The position numbers and the translations under genes are program-made. Positions 33,291 to 45,859 of a DNA stretch of 64,000 bases are shown here, piece by piece. Origin of the DNA: Pelobates cultripes. Taxonomy: Eukaryota > Chordata > Amphibia > Anura > Pelobatidae. The stretch is from positions 123,020,539-123,084,538 of the forward strand of contig OW240917.1 of the NCBI GenBank assembly GCA_933207985.1. The letters run 5' to 3'. Under the pieces are notes generated by a model, which saw only the letters and a program-made list of their open reading frames with translations, was not told the DNA's origin and did no database searches. How positions within the stretch are numbered: position 1 is the stretch's first letter; each line of letters begins with the position of its first letter.

Positions 33291-33591
33291 AACCCCTTCC
33301 CAATGAAGGACGTATCAGGTACGTCCGACAAAAAACTGTACCTGATACGTCTGCATGGAATTGGAGCGCTGGAAGCAATCATGATTGCTTCAAGCAGCTC
33401 TAATGGTATTGCAGTGATGCCTTAATGTTGAGGAATCACTGCAATACCACCTAACTGCCAGGCAACACTGGGTGATCACTCCATGAGACTTCGATTACAA
33501 GGACTATCTTAGTGATAGTGAAACTTATGATGAGATGTATTACTATGAAGAGCCTGTTCACACCAAGAGAGCATTCTTAAAGTGGGGGTAC
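33286..33591. mobile_element. possible piggyBac-like end
   Basis: It starts TTAACCCCTTCCCAATGAAG and contains a perfect 14-bp inverted pair, GACGTATCAGGTAC (33309-33322) and GTACCTGATACGTC (33338-33351). TTAA plus this type of subterminal repeat is suggestive of piggyBac. A short acidic Tyr-rich frame follows (DYKDYLSDSETYDEMYYYEE), but no transposase core. A second TTAA boundary was not identified. Confidence 0.33.
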
Positions 33592-33985
33592 TGTCACAGT
33601 TTTCACTGTGACAGCCAGACACAGTCATCCCAGAAGTGCCCAACAGATCCTGCTGTCTTGCCTCTGAACCACACGTTTCAGTTTAATGTTAAACCTTGCC
33701 TTGTTTCCAGTAGTAGGCGGGCTGGACTTGTATCCTGTTTCCTAAGACTGACTTGGCTTGTGACCCTTTCTGTTTGGATTATTCGTTATTGCCTGTTCGC
33801 TACCTGCCCTGAATTTTGGAACCGTGTCTGACTACTGTTCTGGATTTGACCTTGTCTGTACTGTGAATTGGAACACATTTCATGCACAAATTCACAGTCC
33901 TGGTGGTTTCTAACCTTATCACCTTGGACTATGTATATCTGCAAGGGTGAGCACAGATCTCTACCTACCAGACTCCTAACTAAGG
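33592..33985 (+). mobile_element. LTR-like segment A
   Basis: Starts TGTCACAGTTTTCACTGTGA and shares, in order, CCAGAAGTGCC, GGGCTGGACTT, ACCTTGTCTGTACTGTGAAT-like text, TTCACAGTCCTGGTGGTTT and GAGCACA(G/C)A with segment B at 42.5 kb. Both end shortly after ACTCC. I read them as two copies of one LTR family; no internal genes are present. Confidence 0.5.
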
Positions 33986-34035
33986 TAAGCCTTGAAAGGC
34001 TGAACTTGATGGATGCAAGTCTCTGTAACTGTTGC

Positions 34036-34899
34036 ATGGCATATCAGTAGATCTATTAATGGAATATATGTCAACTAATTAAATCAACTTTCTCAATTTT
34101 TAAAAACATAATATAACCACAGATGCTGAGAATATTTTAGAAATGCAAGATAATTTGAAACACTGCATAATTTAGATTAGCTTTTCACTGCTCGATATAT
34201 TTTATTGCTTGATTGATATTTACATTACATTTAACAGGCAAAATATTTTCTGAAAATTAACAAACATGTAGAAATCAGTTCACTTCCCCACCTATCTTAC
34301 ACACTGTTACTAGGGGTGGATCAAACATGACATACACGCTCAATGATTTTGTAGTTAAAACTAAAATCTTACTTAATTTTTATGTACCCTGCATGCTTGA
34401 AGAGAAGATGTTGTTATATAGTTAAATACACTGATCAGTTCCAACATTAAAACCACAGACAGAAAGTAAGTTTCCCTATATAAGACATCTAGTCAATGTT
34501 CTATAAGTGATATAAACTCCAGGGCAATCGCTGATAAGGTCCCCTTATTTCCCATGTTTCTTGTAGTTCTCAGCGAGAGTGGGAACATGTAAAAAAAGAG
34601 GAGAGGGGAGACAAATAGATATCGCTCACAGATTAGTACATTAAAAATTATTAAAAAAAATGTATTCTATAAAATATAAATAACAAAAATAGAGTAGTTA
34701 GACTCTCACATTTTATGAAAGTTTTACCAGCATGTATTAGCCTTGGGATACTATCTGCCAAGCTCCTGTATTCATCAGCATCTCTCCTGCTCTCTGGACT
34801 AGCTATTGCTTAGTTTTTAGTGAACAATCCGCAGGATGCAGTCGTACAGTCCCCAGTGGGGTAAGCTTAATCACCAAATGCATTTTGACGTAAATCAAG
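34036..34899. other. unassigned; one transposon-like motif
   Basis: AT-rich. TACACTGATCAGTTCCAACA at about 34427 followed by TTAAAACCACA resembles a dispersed Tc1/mariner-type terminus. Nothing else recognised. Confidence 0.35.
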
Positions 34900-36500
34900 T
34901 TTTAGTTCAGTGGGGTCAATGGACTGGTTTATCGTCTGCAATTTGAACCCTTCATATTTCACCTCTAAATCCACAATCCACATCTAAAATATTAGGTAAT
35001 TAACTAGATTATTAATACATAATGACAAACATTTGGAAATCCTCTGTCAGTTCGTAAAATATCAATTAGAGAACTTATACAAGAAATACATCAATATAGT
35101 TTATTCTACAACTATAGATTGAATATTAAAATATAACTGGTGCTTCCCTAGTAAAACAATGCAGGCTAATTTCCTACTATTATTAAAAAATAGGAATAAA
35201 AATCTAATGGTCTGTGCACATAAAGAAATTCTCCTGGTGGGGTCATGTTAATGTTATAAGATAATATATATATTTAAAATAGATTTATTGTTTTAGAATG
35301 ATCCCGCTACAGATACCTGAAAGTTGGTTACAATTGGCTCAAGTTTCTTTTAATAAATATATCTGGGGTAGTAAACAACGATAATAAAAGTAAAATGTCT
35401 AAAACAAAACCCTAAAAAAGATGGTCTGAGTGCTCCAGGCTTAAAAGAACAATACAAAACAGACTTGATGGCACATACACTATTTACACAAAACGTGCAG
35501 GTTAAAAGAGAATACTGGTACTCTGAAGAAAATACCAAAAGAGACTAGAGTATAGAGCTAATGTTCTGGAGACCTAAAAGAGATTAGAAAAATACCCCTG
35601 AGTTAGAGCATTCATCTTTGGTATTTGAGAACATATTAGTTTTTATACTTAATTTAAAAAGAAAAATACGATACCGTCAGGGATTCTGAAGGTCTTGCAT
35701 TCCAAATATTGCAATATCTAATCGAAAATATAAATTTGAGAGAGTGGTTTAATTTGGGCTTGGAATTAGTATTTAACATATTTCAAAATGATGCCATAAA
35801 ACTTTTCCAAGTACTATCTTCAGAGTCAACTTTACAGGAGAAGAAACTTTTCAATTATATGAGAGTAAAATCTTTCCTTACAAAATGATTAATGGATTAA
35901 TGTGAACATAGAGAAAAGTTAGAACAATTATTTAGACAAAGAGAAAATAGAAACATAATCTGGAAAGGTTCCCAGCGTGTTAGGAATTGACAAGGTCCCC
36001 AAAAATGGATGCATGAACTGAATCTAAATATACACCTGAAAAAATTGGCATAGAGTCTTGAAGGGTACTTATAAAGACATTCATTGTTTAAATCTACAAG
36101 AATTACAGTTTAAAGTAACTAATAAATGGTATCTAAGGATCTTTCCAGGGAAACTAAATAACTACTGTAAAAGTGAAGATCCAAATAGCAATTATTTGCA
36201 CATGTGGTGTAACTGCCCATTAAGTGCACCTTTTGGAGAGATCTTTCACATAACTAAAAGTATAGCAGAAATAGAGTTACACAATAGACCAGATGTAATC
36301 CTATTTCATTTAAGGTTCCTAATTATAAAAATATGATTGACAGAACTTGGAAAGCTAATTCCCCATTTATAACACATAAAAGAGAAAGAGGAATAGTTAG
36401 TATTGCAAGTTAAAGGAACAAATGTATAGAGGATTTTGAATTCTGGATAGGAAAAAAATATCTATATTTAAAGATAGAATAATAAAGAACATTAAGACAT
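34900..36500 (+). pseudogene. L1/Tx1-type ORF2 C-terminal relic
   Basis: Post-palm L1 ORF2 text in shifting frames. Near 35230-35360 are FSWWGHVNVI and then IPESWLQLAQVSFNKYIWGS. Near 36100-36240 come NKWYLRIFPGKLNN and NSNYLHMWCNCPLSAPFGEI, the L1 C-terminal 'HIWWxCP' segment. Many stops occur. RT palm and endonuclease are absent, so this is a 5'-truncated insertion on the plus strand. Confidence 0.72.
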
Positions 36501-37160
36501 TTTAACTCCTCATTCTGCCACATGACTCATGGCCACTTACATTTTAAAGGCTTATATTTTTTTGTTTTATTTTTTTAAATGCTGAAAACCTATTGTGTGA
36601 CAGCATTCTAACATTGTTCAATTATGTTGTTAAAAACATAGCCCATATCTGCCCCTTTCTTATGCAAGATGCTACCAAGGAGCTTGTCCATTTTAATGTC
36701 CATTTTTATGTTTTTACATGTTAAGGATAGTTAATATATGAGAGACTCCAATAAGATGGTGTCAAGTCACTGCCCTATATAGACATTTACATAATATCCA
36801 TAGATCCAGGGGTGGTGCATATCTAGCAACCTATGGAGATGACGCCGGGACGCGAGGATGCAGAACAACGTAGGCGTCCCAACGCTCTCTGATAATGACA
36901 GCAGAACAAAGAAAACATCTGAGCACCATTTGATGACGAAAGCTAAAGAAAGAAACTGAACTATCGGAGTTAGCCGTGAAAGGGCATCCAATTCAAAAGT
37001 TTAAAAGGAGGACTATGGAGGATAGTGGAAGTAACCCACTTCTGAAAAAGGGATTCAGCCAAAATGCGTAAAGTGGCCTGTGAACTTGTATATTGTATGT
37101 GAGGTCTTATTTTATTTTATTTTATTTTTTCCAATAAAGTGTATTTCTCTTCACCTTTTT
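36501..37160 (+). mobile_element. Penelope-like UTR-type fragment
   Basis: Contains a GC-rich stretch (GACGCCGGGACGCGAGGATG), the hammerhead relic at 37036-37076, then a T-rich tract, CCAATAAAGTGTATTTCTCT and CCTGGATCTTTGTG. This layout resembles the untranslated segments around the other hammerhead motifs in the window. Left boundary unclear. Confidence 0.4.
37036..37076 (+). ncRNA. decayed hammerhead-ribozyme-like motif, copy 3
   Basis: Order: CCACTT, CTGAAAA, A, GGGATTCAGCC, AAAATGCGTA, AAGTGG. Outer stem I is a perfect 6 bp (CCACTT / AAGTGG). Compared with the 60.4-kb copy, GAAACGCGTA has become AAAATGCGTA. Both changes are at CpG sites (G to A, C to T). CTGANGA has also lost its G. Presumably inactive. 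Confidence 0.5.
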
Positions 37161-37209
37161 TCCTGGATCTTTGTGTAAGATGGAAGAACTAAGAATGACA
37201 AAGGATAAC

Positions 37210-37520
37210 TAGACCCACTACCTGCATCCACTGGGTCCTCCATTACAAGATTCGAGCTTGAGTCAGCTTTGTTAAGTAGTTCAGAATCATGTGAGTTGGA
37301 CCAGTAAAGACCCCTTACGTGGGTCTTTACCAGATTTTGTGAGGAATGTCACTAGCATAGGATCCAATTCTGGCGTTATTGCCACCTTGTTTAGAATAGT
37401 TGGCCGAGGGCATTCAGCTCTGAGTTTAGCTCTAATTTCTTTTTCCAAAGGCTTGCGCAGCCACATCTTGTAGAAATTGGAAATATGGTCAGGAGGGGCT
37501 CAATCGGCCGAGCGTGGATG
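37210..37520 (-). pseudogene. gag-like fragment, probably DIRS-type
   Basis: On the minus strand a frame reads KMWLRKPLEKEIRAKLRAEC then PRPTILNKVAITPELDPMLV and TFLTKSGKDPRKGSLL. The 'CPRP...TPELDP...FL...G' pattern is one I associate with gag-like proteins of frog DIRS elements. No adjacent RT. Assignment is tentative. Confidence 0.4.
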
Positions 37521-37540
37521 TCTACCCTAGGGTCAAAGAA

Positions 37541-38210
37541 AGGCATGCTGTGTAAAATTACACAGAGCACTCTGATTGGCTTAAACCCACCAATCAGAGT
37601 GCTCTGAGCCTAATTGCAGGGCGGGGCAAGGCTTTATAAGCCTTCCCCCGCCATGCAGAGCTCAGTCTGTGCGGAGCCCTCCATGGGTGAAAATGGATTA
37701 TTTTTTTGCGCTCTTTTTTTTATTTTTATTTTTTAAGTGCGTTGGTTATTATGGCTTTTTATTTGATCTTTTTTGGGGCTGAAAAAAGATTTTAGAAGAA
37801 AGAAGACATCAAATGGTAAGTTTATTTTTTATTTTTTACAGGTATTTAGATAAGGGTCCCCCCTCGTTATTTTTATGATAAGGGGGGTAGGTAGGGGTTA
37901 TGTTTTGGGGGAAGGGAGGTAACGGGGGGGGTTAAATTTTTATTTAGGGCCCCCACACACCGCCCAGGGGTGGGGGCCAGGGGGAGGACAATAGGTCCCC
38001 TCTTGTTCTAACTTAGGGCCCCCACCCACCGCTCAGGGGTGGGGGCTGGGGGGAGGACAATAGGTCCCCCCTCAATCTTATTTAGGGCCCCCACCCACCG
38101 CTCTGGGGCAGGGCTAGGGGTGAGGACAGTAGGTCCCCCCTCAGTGTTATTTAGGGCCCCCACCCACCGTGTTATTTAGGGCCCCCCTCATTGTTATTTA
38201 GGGCCCCCAT
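37541..38210 (+). mobile_element. family F element, copy 2
   Basis: Same modules as copy 1 but on the plus strand: inverted CCAAT pair (37564-37605), TATA-like box, leader, splice donor (37816), then the GC-rich units GGGCCCCCACCCACCGCTCA (37940-38200). It stops in a region of repeated TTATTTAGGGCCCCC. No transposase. Confidence 0.7.
37564..37820 (+). promoter_or_regulatory. family F promoter / first-exon cassette, copy 2
   Basis: AGAGCACTCTGATTGG (37564-37579) faces CCAATCAGAGTGCTCT (37590-37605), a perfect 16-bp inverted pair. TTTATAAG follows at about 37633, then GCAGAGCTCAGTCTG, ATGGGTGAAAATGG (ATG at 37683) and the splice donor G|GTAAG at 37816. ATG to donor is about 130 bp. Copies 1 and 2 both encode MGE(D/N)GLFFCAL after the ATG. 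Confidence 0.5.
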
Positions 38211-38570
38211 TGGCTGCTCACTGTTTACTAGATACGCCCCTACTCGCAGTATAGCGAGTAGGGGCTGAATTTACTAATACTAAGTAATCTTTCACCTTTT
38301 GGTAGATAGCTCACATGCTGCACTGGCCAATCACAGCCATGCCATTAGTAGGCATGGCTGTGATGGCTTATAAGGGCACACAAGTCAAACGCTTGTTGAT
38401 TGACTGCCCTGCAGCCTTTCAAAACGTGCCATTAAATTGCCGAAATGTCGAACTCCAAACGGAACATACAGTGAAATGTCCATGTTTGGGTCCGGGGTCC
38501 AAAAATCGTAATGTTCAGTATGAACCCAAACTTTTCAGTACGGGTTCGCTCAACTCTACTCAAAAGTGAA
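38211..38570 (+). mobile_element. second small transposon-like module with CCAAT/TATA
   Basis: CCAATCACAGCCATGCC pairs with GGCATGGCTGTGATGG (38327-38364), followed by CTTATAAGGGC. The right end has AACTCCAAACGGAACATACA and TTCAGTACGGGTTCGCTCAA, similar in style to GTTCG-type transposon ends. It resembles family F in design but not in sequence. Confidence 0.45.
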
Positions 38571-38582
38571 GACCAAATAGGA

Positions 38583-38981
38583 TAATACTCAATATATGTA
38601 GGCATAGGTGGCATGATCCCCACCAAGGATATCACTCCTCGAGTCCTCCAATGGAGGTGTTGGAGAGAGTAAAAGGAATTATATTATAAAATAAAATAGA
38701 ATAGAATAAAAAGGATAGGCTTGAAGGCACCAATAGCATAAAGCCTCTTTGCAGGAGAAACGCGGCAGTGTTTTTTAAAGCTGTTTTATGTTACTATTTT
38801 TTTATCTCCAATAAAGATAGCTCATTCATGCTATTGGAGCCTCCAAGCCTATCCTTTTTATTCTATTTTATTTTATAATATAATTCCTTTTACTCTCTCC
38901 AACACCCCCACTGGAGGACTCGAGGAGTGATATCCTTGGTGGGGTTCATACCACCTATGCCACATATATTGAGTATACCTC
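38583..38981. mobile_element. large palindromic element, arms about 150 bp
   Basis: The left arm (38583-38740) and right arm (38832-38981) are near-perfect reverse complements, including AAGGATATCACTCCTCGAGT and AAAAAGGATAGGCTTG(A/G)AGG. The spacer of about 90 bp holds AGCCTCTTTGCAGGAGAAAC then GCGG, which resembles the stem II / GAAACGCG part of a hammerhead, and a CCAATAAAG signal. Confidence 0.8.
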
Positions 38982-39637
38982 CGTTTTTTGTTTTTTTTAA
39001 TCATTTTATTTTGTATTATGCAGAGAGCACTATTTTGTGTTTTTATCCTTTTTATATATCATCAACTATTTGAATACCGGCCTACTGCCATTGGAAAGGA
39101 GATATACCCTACCACCACTGGAGACCCCCTTTTTGAGGACATCCAAGGACCATCTACATATCCATAAGCGGGGATTGTATCGGGCGCACATATCTGGAGC
39201 TGAGTATAGGCTCTAGAAAATTGTAAGTGCAATTCCTTTCCTTTCATTTACCATCACTTAAGATCTCAATATACTACACTATATCTGTGTCTTTTTCCTT
39301 CCCTCCTCCATATCACTCTGAGCGTGGGAATTCCTTCACAGGCACTGTTCCCTGATCTTACTGCCTGCATCCATTGTACCACCAGAAAAGAAGAGACTTT
39401 GGTTTTTGGGAAGTTTCAGCAGCCACATACTACAATTGCAAGTACTGTTATCCAACCTACCATCTAATAATCATCCCTTACTTGTCCCACAAGCCTGGAT
39501 GTAGAACCCTTTAAAGGATCTAAATTATCATAAATATGTGGTAAGGACAATTTGATAGATTTGGCGGGAGCTTTACCCTTGCAAGCAGAGACACTATCCC
39601 CTTTCCAAGGACGTTTGTGCATCACACCCTGTCCGTC
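38982..39637 (+). other. probable retroelement UTR debris
   Basis: AAGCGGGGATTGTATCGGGC, GGAGCTGAGTATAGGCTCTA and GAAAATTGTAAGTGCAATTC resemble text next to frog Penelope-like insertions. No coding sequence. The assignment is weak. Confidence 0.3.
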
Positions 39638-39775
39638 ATCGTGTGTGTCTGTCTGTGTCATGGTGTGTGTCTGTCTGTGTCATGGTCTGTCATGGTGTGT
39701 GTGTGTGTCTGTCATGGGGTGTGTATCTGTCATGGTATATGTGTGTTTCTGTGTCTGTCATGGTGTAAATGTGTG
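39638..39775. repeat. GTGTCTGTCATGG minisatellite
   Basis: Irregular units of GTGTGTCTGTCTGTGTCATG. Open frames across it are artefacts. Confidence 0.88.
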
Positions 39776-39829
39776 TTTAAAAATAGTGTTTTTGCTCACC
39801 TTTTTTTTTCCCCACGCAGCGTGCTGGTC

Positions 39830-40180
39830 TCCCCTCGACTGGCCCTGCCTCTATAGCTGAGATCATCAAGCTTGATGATCTCAGCCAATCCAATGCTTTG
39901 CCATAGGATTGGCTGCAAAACGCCACTCCAATCAGCATCTCCTCATAGAGATGCATTGAATCAATGTATCTCTATGGGGAACGTTCAGCACCTACAGAGT
40001 GTGGAGGCCCTGAATGTAGGTGCACTAACACAGGAAGCACCTCTAGTGACCGTCTGAGTGACTGTCACTAGCAGTGTCACTTTGAAGCAATGTAAACACT
40101 GCCTTTTCTCTGAAAAGTCAGTGTTTACGTTGAAAAGCCTGTAGGGACATGCTATAGACACCAGTACCACCACATTAAGC
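39830..40180. mobile_element. palindrome-rich small transposon fragment
   Basis: Contains an exact 30-bp palindrome at 39856-39885 (half-site GCTGAGATCATCAAG). Next come CCAATCCAATGCTTT / CATAGGATTGGC complementarity and AACACTGCCTTTTCTCTGAA then AAGTCAGTGTTTACGTTGAA (imperfect stem). CAGGGACATGCTATAGACAC-like text (40145) is familiar from frog miniature transposons. Confidence 0.55.
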
Positions 40181-40400
40181 TGTGTGTGTGCGTCTGCTAG
40201 TGAGTGAGCTTGCTTGCATGCGTGTGCCTGCTAGTGAGTGAGCTTGTGTTTTTATGTCAATGAGCTGATGTATATCAGTAAGATTGTTTGTCTATGAGGC
40301 TGTGTATCAATGAGCTTGTGTGTCATTGAAATGTCAGTGAAATTGCCTGTGTCTGCATGTGAGTATGCTTACTGTATAATTAAACGTTTTACCCTGAAAG
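40181..40400. repeat. degenerate TGTG/GAGCTTG repeat
   Basis: CTGCTAGTGAGTGAGCTTG occurs twice (about 40192 and 40228), followed by further TGAGCTTGTGTGTC-like units. Confidence 0.65.
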
Positions 40401-40978
40401 GACCAATATTTTATATTAGAAAAAGCAATATATATATATATATATATATTACTCAATCATCTGTCCTGGCAAGACATAGCCTTACATGTTACACGCGACA
40501 ATATATGGCGCAGTGACTTATGGGGCTGGCCCACATTTTTTTTCCATGGCTGCTTTGTATCCCCAGTCCCTGGACTCTAAGTGAAGAGGATTTTTTTTTA
40601 AGATTTTCATATGTTTCCTTATTCTAATTGATCCTCATCATTCTACCAACATATTGTAGTACATAGATAACATTAGTGCTACTACAAGTTAGAAGATTTC
40701 TAACTTTAAAAAATGTAATGGAGCAGAAGAACTCCTTGATATTTTTTTTCATACTTGTCTTGACAAAGACCCATTGTAGAGTTGAAATGTTGCTGTGTAC
40801 TTGGTTCCAATAAAGCAGCCTCATCGAACTTTGGAGTGCCTGGACCCTTTTCTCTTTCTTGGATTCAATATTGTGTGGGGATTGTGCTAGCCCCTGGTTC
40901 GGTGCACCCAATTATTTTGCCCTATTGAATAAGTGAAGTTCCTTAATTCCTGTTGGTCTATATGTTGTCCTTAAGGTT
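40401..40978. other. retroelement debris with a weak hammerhead-like relic
   Basis: At about 40755-40795, CTTGACAAAGACCCATTG then TAGAGTTGAAATGTTG follows the pattern core-stem-loop-stem-(G)AAA. A CCAATAAAGCAGCC signal and TTGGAGTGCCTGGACCC follow. Stem I is not conserved. A short (TA)n tract lies at 40430-40450. Confidence 0.35.
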
Positions 40979-40987
40979 GAGATATAT

Positions 40988-41043
<56 letters not shown>
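40979..41043. repeat. (TA)n microsatellite
   Basis: TA tract of about 65 bp. Confidence 0.95.
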
Positions 41044-41048
<5 letters not shown>

Positions 41049-41250
41049 TGAAAACTACAGATGTTATTCACTAATTAGCAATGTAACATACACATTTTAA
41101 CTATACGACAGGAATAAACGTCATATAATATATTAAGTGTGGGTAAGGACCAGCGCTTATTATTTAGATATTAATATACCAACGTAGAAATAGTTATTAT
41201 TAGCTGCTATACATTCATGTGATTCCTTACAGTCTCACAGATCCAAAATA

Positions 41251-41490
41251 CAAACAAGAAAAGAATGTAGCGCTTCCGTAGCGCTTCAGTAATAAATGAA
41301 TTAATTACCTTTTTGGTTAAGTTAGGAGGAAGATTTCCACTTGTGTGTCAAATATATAGATATCTATAGGAAACAATTAAACATAGTATAGATCATACAT
41401 AACAAGGTGGAAATCTTCCTCCTAACTTAACCAAAAAGGTGATTAATTCATTTATTTATTACTGAAGCACTACATTCTTTTCTTGTTCAT
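41251..41490. mobile_element. palindromic element, arms about 90 bp
   Basis: Left arm 41251-41344 and right arm 41404-41490: AAATGAATTAATTACCTTTT and TTAGGAGGAAGATTTCCAC are matched by GTGGAAATCTTCCTCCTAA and AAAAGGTGATTAATTCATTT. The left arm has a tandem duplication, GTAGCGCTTCCGTAGCGCTTC. The spacer is about 60 bp. Confidence 0.85.
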
Positions 41491-41499
41491 ATAATATAT

Positions 41500-43590
41500 T
41501 AGTTGACCCCATTTACCTTTCATGCCTCTTATTAATCATTCATTCCCAAGAGTCCCATGTTAACCTAATTGTGCATAGAGTGAAGATGATTGTGTGATGA
41601 CATCTCACAATTCTTATTTTTATGATCCAAGGAAATAATTTCACTTTTAGTTGTAATGTTGGGATTTCAACGTTTTGGAAGAAGAGAAGTTTCTGCTATC
41701 ATGGAATAATAATTTATTTTTTTAGGGTTGCTAAACTTTTGAGGAATGTATTAAAACAAACTCATTTTAGGGGAAAGACTAGTTATCGATGGATCTACCA
41801 CTTGAATCAGTAAAAGAACAGTGTTCCAAAATGTTTTTAATTTACTACATTCCTAACAAATATGAGACATAGTGCCTATTTCTCTACAGGTCCTTCAACA
41901 CCCATCTGAAGAACTTTTTTTGTCTGTAGCCTAGTTGGGACCAAGTACATCTATATAAAATTTTTAAATGATTTTAAAGATGGTTTGAACATTGAGTTAT
42001 TCCAATTAGAGCATTTGTAATTATGTACCATTCTAAAAATTTAGTATATTACTGCAGCTCTATTCCCAGGCTAACATGAATGCCTTTTTTTTATTTGGAA
42101 CTGTCAATGCATGAGAATAATAGAGATATGGCATATTTTTTATTTGGATTGTTCAAATAAATGTATTCAAGACTTGACATTTGTAATGTATCTAACTGTT
42201 GGTCTACACTATTATAACATTCTTGCAACTTGGATGATTTGAGATTATATTCTGTAATGATAGAATAATCCAAATTACATCTACTTTTAAATCTATCAAA
42301 TGATAAAAGTGAATTCTTAAAGAAAAAACTAATTCAAATGGTCTATAGAATATGAATGAATGAATATGAAAATCAATGTAAATATGCAGATTTGGATTAT
42401 GTTTTAAAAAAGGTAATGGCATATCCCTAGACCATTATTTATTTGGATTTAAAGTTTTTTAGACTTTGTCTCACAATTTTAAAGTCAACTTAGTAGTCGG
42501 AAACCATTGGTTTTGCTCACACCTATCACAGTGCTCACTGTGACATCCAGAAGGCCAGACATGGTTGCCCCAGAAGTGCCAAACAGGGGATACAAACCTA
42601 GGTCCTTTATGTCCTGGACCTGCTATACTGCCTCTAAGCCACAACAGATTCCATTCTTTTGAATAAGTTCTATCCTTGTTATTCCTGGCTTTGTCTGCAG
42701 CACTAGGGGGCTGGACTTCATCTGCGGATTATACCAGTGCTTCACCTGTGGCAGATCGCTAATCTACCGGGTATTTAAACATTGCCTTGCCTTGGTAGAC
42801 TTGTCAGTTTTTTTGATTCTGGTGATCATGTGTTGTTCCTGTTTTGTTTCCTGAACTGTTCTCCAGATCAACCCCAGCTCCTGACCTTGGCTTCTATCCT
42901 TGTTTTATCCTGACCTCCGGCATCCTCTGACTTTGGCTTATCCTCCTTTATCCTGACCTCTGACTTTGGCTTATTCTCGACTATCCTCCTGCTTGTGTCA
43001 TTGTCTGTACCGCGAATTGGAGCATCTTTCCTGCACAGCCCCCTGTTCACAGATTCACAGTCCTGGTGGTTTTTTACCTGATCACCTTGGTAAGAGTGAG
43101 CACACAGCTCTGCCTAATGGACTCCCACCTCAGGTAAGAGTTCTTGAGAACACCCAGTGAATTTGGGTAACCATGAACCTCATCAGTAGGTCAGGGCAAT
43201 AGCATTTCAGTTTTCATTGATAACAATTTAGGCAAATTGAAACTTAGATTGAATTTCAGAGCAGCTGTCGCATTAGTGCCCTGTAATACCCTTTACTCCC
43301 AACCCTCCATATTTCTTACATCTCTACAGTTTAGTTAATTTTATAATATTTAATTATTTTTAGAGAGAAAGTTTGCAATATCAGAGTGTACTTTTTAGAA
43401 AAAGTAGTTGAGGATTTTTAATGGTAGGGTTCTTATTTTTTATAGATATAAAATCTTTGGGAAGATGTTCATTTTTAATGCAGTTATTCTGCCCAACATA
43501 GACAACTCAGAATTGCCCCATGTATTAAGTTCTTCTCTCAGTTCTGTCCATTTCTGTCCTAAATTTAATGAGTACATATCATTTTTTTTT
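41500..43590 (-). pseudogene. L1-type ORF2 C-terminal relic, split by LTR-like segment B
   Basis: Minus strand. The right piece (43590-43200) has WAE-like text followed by KMNILPKILYL-type post-palm sequence. The left piece (42480-41500) has YAISLLFSCIDSSK, FLEWYIITNALIG and GTMSHIC then ECSKLKTFWNTVL, the L1 C-terminal 'HIWWEC' segment. The interruption at about 42.5-43.19 kb is LTR-like. Many stops and frame changes. Confidence 0.65.
42524..43190 (+). mobile_element. LTR-like segment B
   Basis: Starts near TATCACAGTGCTCACTGTGA and contains CCAGAAGTGCCAAACAGG, GGGCTGGACTT, ACGGGTATTTAAAC-like TATA region (CGGGTATTTAAACATTGCC), a run of TCCTGACCT(C/T) units, TTCACAGTCCTGGTGGTTT and GAGCACACAGCTCTGCC. 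Segment A shares these blocks. It lies inside an L1 relic. Exact ends are uncertain. Confidence 0.5.
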
Positions 43591-45648
<2,058 letters not shown>

Positions 45649-45859
45649 TATATATATAGTCATATTGTTATTTCAAATTTACCAGTTCTAGAAGTGTAAT
45701 ATTAAAGGGCAAACTCTGAGTTTTATGTAAATTTACTTTATGATATATTTCTCCAAATGTGTAAGAACCTAATTTAAGTTAGTTAAATAGCTAGTGGGGT
45801 CACTCAATGCCAGAATAGTATTTATTTATAAAATATTTTGCCAGGAAAAATACCAGGAA
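45649..45859. other. unassigned AT-rich flank
   Basis: No feature beyond TTTATAAAATATTTTGCCAG (about 45826), a common end-like motif in frog repeats. Confidence 0.3.

Larger units (their letters stand above)
29715..34035 (+). mobile_element. CR1 LINE with several nested insertions
   Basis: A leader (about 29715-29880) precedes ORF1 (29881-30888), then the endonuclease (31060-31126 plus 32284-32798), a degraded endonuclease-RT linker (32980-33290) and the CR1 tail at 33995-34035 (GGCTGAACTTGATGGATGCA). RT is almost entirely missing. A Penelope-like sequence (31127-32268), a possible piggyBac-like piece (33286-33591) and an LTR-like piece (33592-33985) interrupt it. Confidence 0.82.

Noticed and set aside
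39552..39860. 102-codon frame with CVSVCVMVCVC-like text
   Set aside because: Translation of the GTGTCTGTCATGG minisatellite.
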